A stretch of DNA of 49,341 bases, taken from assembly GCF_004571065.1 (NCBI RefSeq), contig NZ_SPQN01000022.1:1-49341 (forward strand), read 5' to 3'. Positions 30,078 to 37,943 of this stretch are shown piece after piece. This stretch comes from Geodermatophilus sp. DF01-2 (GTDB lineage Bacteria > Actinomycetota > Actinomycetes > Mycobacteriales > Geodermatophilaceae). The notes under the pieces are model-generated. The model ran no database searches. It was not told the DNA's origin and saw nothing but the letters and a program-made list of their open reading frames with translations. A program made the translations under genes and the position numbers. The first letter of the stretch is position 1, and every line of letters begins with the position of its first letter.

Positions 30078-32210
30078 ATGACAAGTGAGACCTTGATCGT
30101 TCACGACGGACGGGTGCCCGGCGGAACAGGCGCTGTTGTCCTGGCTCGTCTGCTGCGGCGTCAGGATGCGCGGCCAGTCACCGTCGAACATCTTCGCACC
30201 GGTCAGAATGCCCACTATTTTTGGACTGTCGAAGTCGACCGACTACTGCGAGCGGCTAACAAGGAGACCAAGCTTGTCCTCTTTGGTGTCACCTTCTACG
30301 ACCTAGAATCTCAGCTGGCCAGCACCGCGATAGACAGCCTTCGCGAGGCCTACGGCGACATTGAGGTATGGTCCCATCGTTGGCCGGACGGCTACTCGCA
30401 GGCCGTGGGACACGTCAATATTCCGCCACAAGACATCGTCTACGGCCCCTTAGGATTTGGCCTAACGCCACCCGAGAAACGTCTTCTTCGACTCTCCTTG
30501 GTGGCGGCCCGAGCCGTACCTGTCGCAGACCTACAGGCGGACGTCGACCTCGCTAATGCCCTTCAGGACTGGGTCGGCGCCCATCCAGAGAATTGGGAAC
30601 GACTCGTGAACGAGTCGGACCTCGAGTTGCTGCTACAGGAGGCGCGAGACTCTTTCACAAAGCGCGACCGCACAAATGATGCCGTCGTCGTCGAGAGCCA
30701 TGCAGACTACCTTGAGATTGACATCGACGACTCCCAGGTCAGCAACGAGATAGCCATCATTGATGACATCCTGATACAACGGCACAGCTCCTCCCGGACG
30801 GTTGTCGTAGCATGGTTGGGAGCGAACCGAGTCTTGCTGTGCAGGCGTGATCCGCATCTTGACCTTCCGTCACTGCGCTGGCTCATCGATAGACGATTCC
30901 AACCACAGTTGCCGGTATCACTATGCGGTAAGGCGTACGGACCTCAGGATGCAGTCTATTTCCGGCTCGCTGGGGACGACAACAAAGCCACCTTACGCCA
31001 ACCCCTGCGGGACCTTGCGAAGCAGCTCGCAGGAGCGACGACCGGCGGTCGCTACCTTACGGCCGCTCTGGCTCGTGACATTGCCAGCCTGGCCAACAAC
31101 GCATTTCGATCACTCGACCTTACGGGCAAGTTCACACGCGGTAGTGCACCGAGTATCGAAGTTGCTGCGACTGATCTGTACGACTTAGCGCATACAAGTA
31201 GCCGGACGGGGGAGAGGAGGCGCACCCTTACCATGCCCATTAGGGTTCGCGGGCCGAAGGCCATCGCCTTCTTCTTCATCGACGGGGGCTACAACTTTCA
31301 AAAGGCTGAGCGTTTCCTCGAAGGGGCTGTGCTGGGTCTGGGTAGCCGTGGTGTGGCCTGGTTGGGGCTTCCACCGCAGTCTGGGCGACTCCGCCTTGAT
31401 GTCCAGCCGATGCTAGGAGATGACCCTCAAGATGAGATTGCCGCCGTGCGTCAGGCCCTCTTAGAAGCGCGCGTCAAGTCCGTTGACTCAAAAGGGCTGG
31501 TTACGGACGAATCCGTGATTGGTCGATTCCTGAGTCACGTGGAATTGTCACAACTGGTAACCATCGCCGATTCGGAAACAATTGGCCCCTCAGTCGCGCA
31601 TGCGCTCACGCTTATGGCCGCAGCAGATGCAGTGGCGGATGGAAGACGCGGAGCTTCCGCACTGGATCTCTTCGCCGGCAGCGGTGTCGCACACCGGCTC
31701 CTGTCACTCCGTCAGGTTCAGGTGACCTCCGTCGACCTGTACGTGTCCGCCAGCTCGGTCGGCCTGGAAGCAGCAGACGCAACCACCGGTCTGTGGCTCA
31801 GGGCCGACGCTCGGGCGGTGCTCGACCGGATGTCACCGCTGATTGAGCGCAATTTCGACGTCATCGGCTTAGACCCTCCCCACTCGGAATTGGTCGAGCT
31901 ACTGTTCGGGGCGGAGGGCAGCGACTCCCTGGTGCACTTGTGCGCTCGACGGTCGGACCTCCTGGTCCTCTACCAAGGTCACAGCACCCAACGCGGTCGA
32001 CTTGTGCTTGTCACGAACGGCTTGCGTGAGGCCGGCTGGGTTCATCACGCCATCTTGCAGGTAGAGGAAGAGATTATTGTGGTCGCGGCCACTGACAAAC
32101 GGGACGAGTCGGCTTTCCGCGACCTAGTAAGTCGCATCGTTGGCGACGTGCAGCGGTGGTGTGATCGACACGGCATGGAGGATGTGCACGCCATGGAGCT
32201 GTCACTGTAG
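30078..32210 (+). CDS. 710-aa protein with C-terminal SAM-methyltransferase fold
   Basis: The N-terminal part (1-150: LIVHDGRVPGGTGAVVLARL, then KLVLFGVTFYDLES and EVWSHRWPDGY) recalls the layout of DHH phosphoesterases but lacks their Asp/His residues. A long unrecognised middle follows. The C-terminal domain (about 500-690) is a class I SAM methyltransferase: motif I ALDLFAGSGVAHRLL near 527-541, acidic VDLY after beta 2, and motif IV IGLDPPHSE near 594-602 (DPPH in place of DPPY). A nucleic acid base is the likely substrate. GC is below the host's. The kinase-like gene follows after 11 bases. ATG 30078 has GAAGGAGCA 8 bases upstream. Confidence 0.6.
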   Translation: MTSETLIVHDGRVPGGTGAVVLARLLRRQDARPVTVEHLRTGQNAHYFWTVEVDRLLRAANKETKLVLFGVTFYDLESQLASTAIDSLREAYGDIEVWSHRWPDGYSQAVGHVNIPPQDIVYGPLGFGLTPPEKRLLRLSLVAARAVPVADLQADVDLANALQDWVGAHPENWERLVNESDLELLLQEARDSFTKRDRTNDAVVVESHADYLEIDIDDSQVSNEIAIIDDILIQRHSSSRTVVVAWLGANRVLLCRRDPHLDLPSLRWLIDRRFQPQLPVSLCGKAYGPQDAVYFRLAGDDNKATLRQPLRDLAKQLAGATTGGRYLTAALARDIASLANNAFRSLDLTGKFTRGSAPSIEVAATDLYDLAHTSSRTGERRRTLTMPIRVRGPKAIAFFFIDGGYNFQKAERFLEGAVLGLGSRGVAWLGLPPQSGRLRLDVQPMLGDDPQDEIAAVRQALLEARVKSVDSKGLVTDESVIGRFLSHVELSQLVTIADSETIGPSVAHALTLMAAADAVADGRRGASALDLFAGSGVAHRLLSLRQVQVTSVDLYVSASSVGLEAADATTGLWLRADARAVLDRMSPLIERNFDVIGLDPPHSELVELLFGAEGSDSLVHLCARRSDLLVLYQGHSTQRGRLVLVTNGLREAGWVHHAILQVEEEIIVVAATDKRDESAFRDLVSRIVGDVQRWCDRHGMEDVHAMELSL

Positions 32211-32221
32211 CAACTTGTGCT

Positions 32222-33133
32222 ATGGACGACGCTGATGAAATGAGATTAAATAGGGCGATGAATGTTGATGATTATCGGATGAGCGGCTTCCGTCATATTC
32301 CAGCGGTGGCCACTCTCGGGGACTTCTTGCCACTTAGTGGCGAGTCCTCATCTCGGCATGCCGACATCCTGATTGGGGAAATTGCATGTCCCCAAGTTCT
32401 TTCATTGATCGAAGATGTGCCATGGCCTGGACGCTCACTCCTCAAACGCGTCGGGTTGGGTCGGGGGTTGGACCGACATGAGTGCGTAGACATCGCCACC
32501 GGCTTCATCCGGTACCACAGCGCCTTACGGGACTCGACAGATTGGCTGCTTCCCGAGTTGGTCGAGGTCATGACACATCAGGAGAAGTCCGAGTGGCATG
32601 TCTGGATTCTTGAAAACTACATACGCGGAAGCGCGCTGAACGACGTGACAGCTTCGCCGCGCCGCTCGTCCGATGATCGAGTTAAAGTCTACCGGCGGGT
32701 CCTCGGTAGACTGCTTAGTCATCCCAAACTGAACCAGACGATTAAGCTCGGCGACTGCGAGCTGTCGCTTATGTCGGTGGGTATAGATCTGAAACCCTCA
32801 AACGTGGTAGTTGCAGATGATGCGTGCGTCTTCCTCGTGGATCAATTTCCGCCGCTCTTGCTGGATGGTCAGGGAATCCCTCGCTATCATTGGAAGAAGT
32901 TGCACTCTTTCAATGAGGGTAAGTTGCTAGGGTTGTGCTTCACGCAAGGCGGCGCAGCGGTTCGGCTTCTCCGGCTACTACAGCTGCAAGTGGCTAGTAC
33001 CGGCCAACGGCACCGGATACAAGATGAGTTCATGCGCGCACTGGCGGAGACGTTTCCCATGGGTGCGGACCGGCGGTTTGTAGAAGCTGAGGTCCACAAC
33101 GACTTCCCTGTCCTGGATCATTTTTATGCTTGA
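32222..33133 (+). CDS. Kinase-like protein paired with the 710-aa methyltransferase-fold protein
   Basis: A 303-residue protein with a protein-kinase-like C-lobe: a hinge-like WHVWILENYIRGSALNDV (about 120-137), then VGIDLKPSNVVVADDACVFL at 187-206 followed by VDQ. The catalytic Asp, Lys and Asn of the HRDLKPxN loop are kept while the HR pair is VGI, and the DFG Asp is kept as VDQ. A Gly-rich loop is not evident. It could be an active atypical kinase or a pseudokinase. GC and codon use are lower than in flanking chromosome. ATG 32222 lies 11 bases after the previous stop; ATG 32258 is an alternative with AGGGCG before it. Confidence 0.6.
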   Translation: MDDADEMRLNRAMNVDDYRMSGFRHIPAVATLGDFLPLSGESSSRHADILIGEIACPQVLSLIEDVPWPGRSLLKRVGLGRGLDRHECVDIATGFIRYHSALRDSTDWLLPELVEVMTHQEKSEWHVWILENYIRGSALNDVTASPRRSSDDRVKVYRRVLGRLLSHPKLNQTIKLGDCELSLMSVGIDLKPSNVVVADDACVFLVDQFPPLLLDGQGIPRYHWKKLHSFNEGKLLGLCFTQGGAAVRLLRLLQLQVASTGQRHRIQDEFMRALAETFPMGADRRFVEAEVHNDFPVLDHFYA

Positions 33134-33136
33134 GGT

Positions 33137-33165
33137 AGCACTCTCCTGTTATAGTGCTTTAAGTT
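33137..33165 (+). terminator. Terminator of the methyltransferase-kinase pair
   Basis: AGCACT (33137-33142) and AGTGCT (33153-33158) form a stem, followed by TTTAAGTT, right after the kinase-like gene stop and before the convergent membrane-protein gene. The short stem and AT-rich tail are plausible for a Rho-independent terminator. Confidence 0.5.
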
Positions 33166-33221
33166 GTGACTTCGGCGCAGGTCCAAATCGCCAAACTCTC
33201 TGCGACAGTGGGACATTTAAA

Positions 33222-34331
33222 TCATGTGCCTAGTTCTTTTGATGTAGCCGTTGGTTGCGCCCATACGAAGGCGACGCCGGACCGCGGGAACACCCACCCG
33301 TCAAACCCGACTTTCACCCGCTGGCCCGGCACAGTCTTCGGGCTCTGCGAGACCCGTGTCCGCTCACTGCTGGCGATAAAGTCCACAACGTTGACGTACT
33401 CGATGCCGCAGTCGCTGTAGTCCAGCGCGATGTCGACGCCCTTGGTTGGCTGCTCAAGGTCCAAGTGCAGCAGGTGTCCGCGCACCGGCACGACCGTCTG
33501 GTAGGTGTAGGCGATGGTGACCGGCTGGCCCGCCTCGATGACCTCCCGGCCGATGTTGACGCTGTAGGTCTGTCCGTCTTGGCGCTCCGTTCGGCGGATC
33601 GGCCGCTCGTCGCCGTCGACGGCGAACTGCACCAGCTCGAAGGCCTCACGGCTGCCCGGCTTGATGCCGTGCCTGGGGTTGACGTACCAGACGGACGTCG
33701 TCGGGTCCTGGGTGAGCTCCCGGTAGTCGGCCCGGTCGTCGACGCAGGTGAAGCGCCGGACCTGCGTGGTCGGGACGACCGTGTACTCCCAGGTGACGGT
33801 AGTGACGAACAGCGGGGAGCGGGCTGTGCCCGCTCCCCTATCCATGGATAGGCGTATCGAGATGCGGGCGTCGTACCAGCGCTCGGTCGCCCGGATGGCC
33901 TGCTCGCGGATATCGGTGTAGACGTCCTCGGCGAAGGCCGCGTCGCCCAGTCGCAGCGCCAGGCTGTTGGTGACGATCTCGTCTAGCCGCTCGGGCGTCG
34001 CCACGCGGGCCAGGTCTTCCTGCTTGAAGGCGAAACCGTCAATGACGGCGTCCCGGATGGCCGGCGCTTCGCTGGCGATCACCCGCTTCAGTCGCTCAGC
34101 GGCACGTTCCTCGCTGTCCTGGCTGTCGAAGTAGGTGAAGACGACGGCCACGAGGCCGGTTGTGAAGAGCGCAGAGCCGAGGTCCGACACCGGCAGCCTG
34201 CTGAGCCATTGCCAGCTCGGCTCACCGACGCTCCAACGCGCCAGCACGATGAGGGCCAGCCCGACCACCGTGAAGATGGTCGCCAGCAAGGCGAGCTTCG
34301 TTTGGTATAGCCGGTGGAGTGGGTCGCGCAT
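33222..34331 (-). CDS. Two-helix membrane protein with large C-terminal domain
   Basis: A 369-residue protein with two membrane helices at residues about 9-31 (LALLATIFTVVGLALIVLA) and 47-66 (LGSALFTTGLVAVVFTYF). A helical segment follows (ERAAERLKRVIASEAPAIRD, LARVATPERLDEIVTN), and then about 220 residues of strand-rich soluble sequence (FVTTVTWEYTVVPTTQVRRF, PVTIAYTYQTVVPVRGHLLH). No family is recognised. Two N-terminal helices with a large cytoplasmic domain is a layout seen in membrane effectors of defence systems, but this is only an analogy. It is convergent with the kinase-like gene and has no clear ribosome site before ATG 34331. Confidence 0.7.
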   Translation of the reverse strand: MRDPLHRLYQTKLALLATIFTVVGLALIVLARWSVGEPSWQWLSRLPVSDLGSALFTTGLVAVVFTYFDSQDSEERAAERLKRVIASEAPAIRDAVIDGFAFKQEDLARVATPERLDEIVTNSLALRLGDAAFAEDVYTDIREQAIRATERWYDARISIRLSMDRGAGTARSPLFVTTVTWEYTVVPTTQVRRFTCVDDRADYRELTQDPTTSVWYVNPRHGIKPGSREAFELVQFAVDGDERPIRRTERQDGQTYSVNIGREVIEAGQPVTIAYTYQTVVPVRGHLLHLDLEQPTKGVDIALDYSDCGIEYVNVVDFIASSERTRVSQSPKTVPGQRVKVGFDGWVFPRSGVAFVWAQPTATSKELGT

Positions 34332-34401
34332 ACGTTATTGCCCATTATGGCAAATGACTTGCGCTTTGACAATTGAGGAATGCCAAAACCGGGCATGAGA
34401 A

Positions 34402-34447
34402 GAGCGCCGCGGTGAGCGTACCGCCAAGCAGGCCCACCGCGGCGCTC
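34402..34447. terminator. 13-bp inverted repeat in the 34.33-34.65 kb gap
   Basis: GAGCGCCGCGGTG (34402-34414) pairs perfectly with 34435-34447 around a 20-base loop. It lies in a 323-base stretch without genes, between the divergent membrane-protein and XRE genes. It may be a terminator or part of a lost transcription unit. Nothing else is recognisable in the gap. Confidence 0.5.
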
Positions 34448-34654
34448 CGGTCCTACGTCAGGATCGCGGTACCTAACCGCCGCCGCCGTTGTCCATGTCG
34501 GTCGCCACCCCGCCCTCCATGTCCGCCCCGTCAGGGCCAGCCGGCCGCCGGTCGACCGGCCAGGCCAAGGTAAGACGCATGGGCATGAGGCGCAAGAGCA
34601 TGGGACGCATTGTCTCTGGTCGCAGGGTCGTGGGGCGTATGTGCTTGCCCGGTC

Positions 34655-34909
34655 ATGCCCGTCTCTCCTGCCCCGGTCTCCAAGGCGGCCGTCCAGTTCG
34701 GCGAGCGAGTGCGTGCCCGGCGCCATGAACTCGGCCTCAGCCAGGAGGCGCTGGCGGACGCGAGCGGTCTGCACTGGACCTTCGTGGGCCAGGTTGAGCG
34801 CGGCCGGCGCAACCTGACGTTGCACAACATCCTCAAGATCGCCCGGGGACTCGGGGTCGACCCGGGGGAGCTGGTGCAGGGGCTCCGGCCGCCGCGCGAC
34901 GAGACGTGA
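34655..34909 (+). CDS. XRE family helix-turn-helix regulator
   Basis: An 84-residue protein that is almost entirely one Cro/C1-type HTH: FGERVRARRHELGLSQEALADASGL (in parts), then WTFVGQVERGRRNLTLHNILKIARGL, ending with VDPGELVQGL. Small stand-alone XRE proteins of this kind resemble controller (C) proteins of restriction-modification systems, which bind DNA as dimers and time gene expression. It stands alone; its target may be one of the neighbouring accessory operons. ATG 34655 is chosen since the HTH begins soon after. Confidence 0.85.
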   Translation: MPVSPAPVSKAAVQFGERVRARRHELGLSQEALADASGLHWTFVGQVERGRRNLTLHNILKIARGLGVDPGELVQGLRPPRDET

Positions 34910-35014
34910 CCGCCTGGTACCGGATCCATCCGGCAAGAACTGTCGTAGGCCGCCCCTAGCCTTCGCTGGGTGCGACCACGAGGCGCACATGTAGCGAGAC
35001 GAGGAGTAACGCCC

Positions 35015-35239
35015 ATGGCGCGCAAGGTCTACCGGGTCCTCCCGGCCGGCGGCTCGTGGAAGGTCGCGGGTCCGAGTGGTTCGGCGCTGTCCACCCACTA
35101 CACCAAGCCGCCGGCGGTTTCCGCCGGTCAGGCGGCGGCGAAGGCGAACCAGCCGAGCCAGCTGGTCGTCCACAAGGCTGACGGCACATTCGAGTACGAG
35201 TACACCTACGGCGACGACCCCTTCCCGCCGAAGGGGTGA
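35015..35239 (+). CDS. DUF2188 domain protein
   Basis: A 74-residue protein preceded by GAGGAG and starting at ATG 35015. It has the DUF2188 pattern: an N-terminal strand VYRVLPAGGSWKVAG, a polar middle, a helix VSAGQAAAKANQ and a terminal strand LVVHKADGTFEYEYTYGDDP. The family is small, widespread and uncharacterised. A hairpin terminator follows immediately (35245-35293). Confidence 0.75.
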   Translation: MARKVYRVLPAGGSWKVAGPSGSALSTHYTKPPAVSAGQAAAKANQPSQLVVHKADGTFEYEYTYGDDPFPPKG

Positions 35240-35244
35240 CGCCC

Positions 35245-35293
35245 TGGCCGCCCTCCTCGCCTCTCGCAGGCGGTCCGTCGGGGAGGGCGGCCA
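35245..35293 (+). terminator. Terminator after the DUF2188 gene
   Basis: TGGCCGCCCTCC (35245-35256) and GGAGGGCGGCCA (35282-35293) form a perfect 12-bp stem 6 bases after the DUF2188 stop. Confidence 0.65.
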
Positions 35294-35471
35294 CCTCGGT
35301 GGAATGAACAGCTCTGTCATCCTCGTCTGTTCGGTGGGTACCGGTCCCGACATGCTCATCGTCATGAAACGTGCGTAGTGGTGCCGGCGTAACGGCGTTA
35401 CCGAGAGGCGACGGTGTCTGGTCTCCCGCTCATCACAGGACGGGCCAAGGTGACGCGAGCACAATGGTGCC

Positions 35472-35975
35472 GTGTTCGATCCCTTTGCCGTCGGTCCCGC
35501 CGTCACGAGCGCCAGCGTAAGTGTCGCGACGCTAGTGAGGGCTGTGCGTCGAGATCGCCGGGCGGACTCAACTGCGGAGAGGTCGGTACTACAGGGCGTC
35601 ACCGAGGTGCACCTGACGTTCCAGGAGGCCGCTACGGCAGTCCTGTACCGGTTGAATTACCTATCGAGCATAGGTTTGCCGCCGTCCTTGGTCGGAGCCG
35701 CCTGGACGTGGCCAGCGGTTTACCGAGCGACCAGGGACTTGCCGGCTGTCCTTGAACGGTTGCACTTGACGTTCGTGGCGGCCAGCACGACCGGTCCGAC
35801 TGAGCTCTTGGCACCGGCGGAGGCTGTATTCACGGCCATCGGTGCTGCGTGCGATGTCTTCGCCACGCGTCGTCAGCCCGGTCGAGCGTTGTTCAGTGAC
35901 CGTGTTGATCAGGCATACGAGCGCTTGGGTGACTACAGCCTTAATCTCCGGAAGTTACTGGCCACCGGCAAGTAA
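35472..35975 (+). CDS. Hypothetical helical protein
   Basis: A 167-residue, all-helical protein: VGPAVTSASVSVATLVRAVRR, TEVHLTFQEAATAVLYRLNYL in part, and VLERLHLTFVAAST. The N-terminal segment is weakly hydrophobic and may be an anchor. No family is recognised. The start is GTG 35472. GC is lower than in the chromosome, and the gene sits alone between the DUF2188 and lsr2 genes. Confidence 0.6.
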   Translation: MFDPFAVGPAVTSASVSVATLVRAVRRDRRADSTAERSVLQGVTEVHLTFQEAATAVLYRLNYLSSIGLPPSLVGAAWTWPAVYRATRDLPAVLERLHLTFVAASTTGPTELLAPAEAVFTAIGAACDVFATRRQPGRALFSDRVDQAYERLGDYSLNLRKLLATGK

Positions 35976-36023
35976 GTCAGGTCCTTGCTTGACAGTACGA
36001 CAAACGTTATGGAACATCGGCGT

Positions 36024-36365
36024 ATGGCTAAAAGGACGATCGTAACTTTCGTCGACGACCTCAACGACGAGCCTGCTGACACCACCGTGAGCTTCGGGCT
36101 CGACAACCAGGCGTACGAGCTGGACCTGACCGACAAGAACGCCGAGGAACTGCGCGACCTCATCGCCTCCTACATCTCAGCGGGCCGGAAGGTGTCGGCC
36201 GGCCGACGTAGCTCCGGTAGTGCACCAAAGGTGGCAAAGCCCGCTTTCTCCGGAGTCGACGGTGCTGCTGTCCGCGCCTGGGCCGCGGGGCAGGGCATCG
36301 AGGTGTCGCCACGGGGGCGCATCAAGGCCGAGGTCATCGAGAAGTTCCGCGCTGCTGGCAACTGA
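36024..36365 (+). CDS. lsr2: Lsr2 family nucleoid-associated protein
   Basis: A 113-residue Lsr2. The N-terminal dimerization domain starts AKRTIVTFVDDLNDEPADTT and continues with VSFGLDNQAYELDLT and the helix AEELRDLIASYI. A flexible linker (35 or so residues) leads to the C-terminal DNA-binding domain AVRAWAAGQGIEVSPRGRIK with the R-G-R minor-groove hook. Lsr2 bridges AT-rich DNA and silences foreign genes in actinobacteria. A copy carried inside an AT-richer island could silence the island or antagonise the host protein. ATG 36024 is the family start; an upstream ATG at 35985 is unlikely. Confidence 0.93.
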   Translation: MAKRTIVTFVDDLNDEPADTTVSFGLDNQAYELDLTDKNAEELRDLIASYISAGRKVSAGRRSSGSAPKVAKPAFSGVDGAAVRAWAAGQGIEVSPRGRIKAEVIEKFRAAGN

Positions 36366-36461
36366 CTTCGGGATCCACCCGAGCGGTGCAGGTCAAGAAC
36401 GGGCTCCGACTTCCTTCAATGGTCGCTGGCGACGAGCCGGAGTCGCAGGAGGGATGGGCGC

Positions 36462-36722
36462 ATGTCGTATCCACCGCGCCCGCAACTTCGCCCCCTGACG
36501 GAATTCGTTGGTACCAACCGTCCACGGCTGGACCCCGTCGTCCAGGCCCGCGTCGAGGCGTTCGTCCTCCGCGAGTACCGCTCAGGTCGGTCGCTCCGTG
36601 AGATCGCCGAGCTGATCGATCGGTCGCACTCAGCCGTGCGCAACATCTTGGAGAAGCACCGCGTTCATCGCCGTGGCGATGGGATAGTCGCTTGGCGCGG
36701 TACTGGACATCAAGACCTTTGA
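36462..36722 (+). CDS. Small helix-turn-helix protein following lsr2
   Basis: An 86-residue protein. Residues 27-70 (VQARVEAFVLREYRSGRSLREIAELIDRSHSAVRNILEKH in parts) form one HTH of the resolvase/WhiA-like type, with recognition helix HSAVRNILEKHRVHRRGDG. HTH proteins of this size are often found next to accessory lsr2 genes. It probably binds DNA as a dimer. ATG 36462 follows GGAGGGATGGGC. Confidence 0.75.
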   Translation: MSYPPRPQLRPLTEFVGTNRPRLDPVVQARVEAFVLREYRSGRSLREIAELIDRSHSAVRNILEKHRVHRRGDGIVAWRGTGHQDL

Positions 36723-36952
36723 AGAATTGCAACAGCACCTCCCCGCCATGGAGATCTAAGGTCTCTGACTCCAACCTCTATTACAGAGTCGATAAGGCCG
36801 GATCGGCGACAATCGCTGCATGACAGGAACCATTACATGCATCAGAGCTGTGCGCGTAGCCGGAGAATCGATTCGAACTCCGAACTCAGCAGTAGGTCAG
36901 CCGCCTACTTCAACCAGAGCCTTCAACCAGAGCTCCTTGGGAATGCATAACG
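36723..36952. other. Intergenic stretch with a short tandem repeat
   Basis: This gap holds no gene I can support. TTCAACCAGAGC occurs twice in tandem near 36909-36933. Codon texture is absent and AT content is locally high. Confidence 0.4.
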
Positions 36953-37816
36953 CTACCCCGACCCCAGGGAACCAGGAGGATACATTCTCTGGCCAGTGAG
37001 AAGTTCCACCAGGTCCTCATGATCATCCATCGCTCTATCAAGGGGGATGGGGGGTGTGCGACCTAGCCTCCACGGCGTGAGAAGGCCGCTGATTAGGTGC
37101 TCACGCATAAAGCCAAGCGAAGGTTCGGAAATCGCAGCGTACGCGACGGCGTCGGAAGTGTAAGTCGTTAGCAGTCTGGTGCCATGAATTTGTATGGTGG
37201 CGACCCGAAAGTGATGACCTGTGCACTTGTGATCGCGTCTGAGGATTGTGTGCACGCTGGTCCGCATTTGGTGTCGCCGGTTGGGCTCGACGGCATGCAC
37301 CCAAGTGAAGAATCCCTGCGGTGACTGGCCACCTGGGTCATCCTTTACTGCTTCCATCAATGTCTGCGCAAGTGGCAGAGACATGGCCTTTGCAGCTTGA
37401 TCTCGCGACTCAAGGACAAGGGCGGTCTTAGCCGTCCAGTTCTCGATGATGCGCAATTCTTCGGGCTTGAGCGTTACCTCACGCCCGGTGAACAAATCAG
37501 AAAGACAGGGCTCTGAGGCCTCCTCGAGCCTCCTCATCCAGCCAGTGTTGCAGTCCCGGCAGACGGTCCCTTGGACAGTCCACGAAAAGGCGGGGTCAGC
37601 GGGTCTTGGTTCGTCCACCCGCTCGATCGGGCCGCTGATGGAGAACTTGCTATACCAGGCCAGGAGGTGGAGCCCCGGCGTGCCGAAGCCGTACTTCCTG
37701 CGCCATTTCCGCGCTAGGACGTGCTCACTGGTGTAGTTGCGGCCCGTGGCGCTGCGGTGACAGAAAATGCAGACGCTAGCGGGATTGCCAGAGGCGTCCC
37801 TAACTATCGACGGCAT
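36953..37816 (-). CDS. HNH-type zinc-finger nuclease-like protein
   Basis: A 287-residue protein. The N-terminal 100 residues contain CIFCHRSATGRNYTSEHVLARKW (in parts: CxxC then SEHV) and VCRDCNTGWM, the Cys-Cys/EH/CxxCN-W layout of HNH-like nucleases in the Cys-rich group. The rest (about 110-287) is a helical/strand domain of unknown role. It may be a restriction-type nuclease partner of the neighbouring methyltransferase locus. I chose ATG 37816 rather than GTG 37879, because the latter lies in the loop of a terminator-like hairpin. Confidence 0.65.
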   Translation of the reverse strand: MPSIVRDASGNPASVCIFCHRSATGRNYTSEHVLARKWRRKYGFGTPGLHLLAWYSKFSISGPIERVDEPRPADPAFSWTVQGTVCRDCNTGWMRRLEEASEPCLSDLFTGREVTLKPEELRIIENWTAKTALVLESRDQAAKAMSLPLAQTLMEAVKDDPGGQSPQGFFTWVHAVEPNRRHQMRTSVHTILRRDHKCTGHHFRVATIQIHGTRLLTTYTSDAVAYAAISEPSLGFMREHLISGLLTPWRLGRTPPIPLDRAMDDHEDLVELLTGQRMYPPGSLGSG

Positions 37817-37858
37817 CGCCCCTCGCTTACCTCTTCTGGTTTCGACACTATGAGGCTT

Positions 37859-37893
37859 ATTCGCCGACGAGTCCGTCACACTCGTCGGCGAAT
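37859..37893 (-). terminator. Perfect 14-bp hairpin between the sigma factor and HNH genes
   Basis: ATTCGCCGACGAGT (37859-37872) and its exact complement (37880-37893) flank a 7-base loop. It lies 51 bases after the sigma-factor stop and before the HNH gene's ATG, so it probably ends the sigma-factor transcript. Confidence 0.65.
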
Positions 37894-37943
37894 AATGGAG
37901 TAATCTATAGCAGGCTCAGACGCTGCCTTGTTCGGTTATGGAG

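Noticed and set aside
37817..37879. Upstream GTG start (37879) for the HNH protein.
   Set aside because: It falls in the loop of a perfect 14-bp hairpin that is best read as the sigma-factor terminator; ATG 37816 is preferred.
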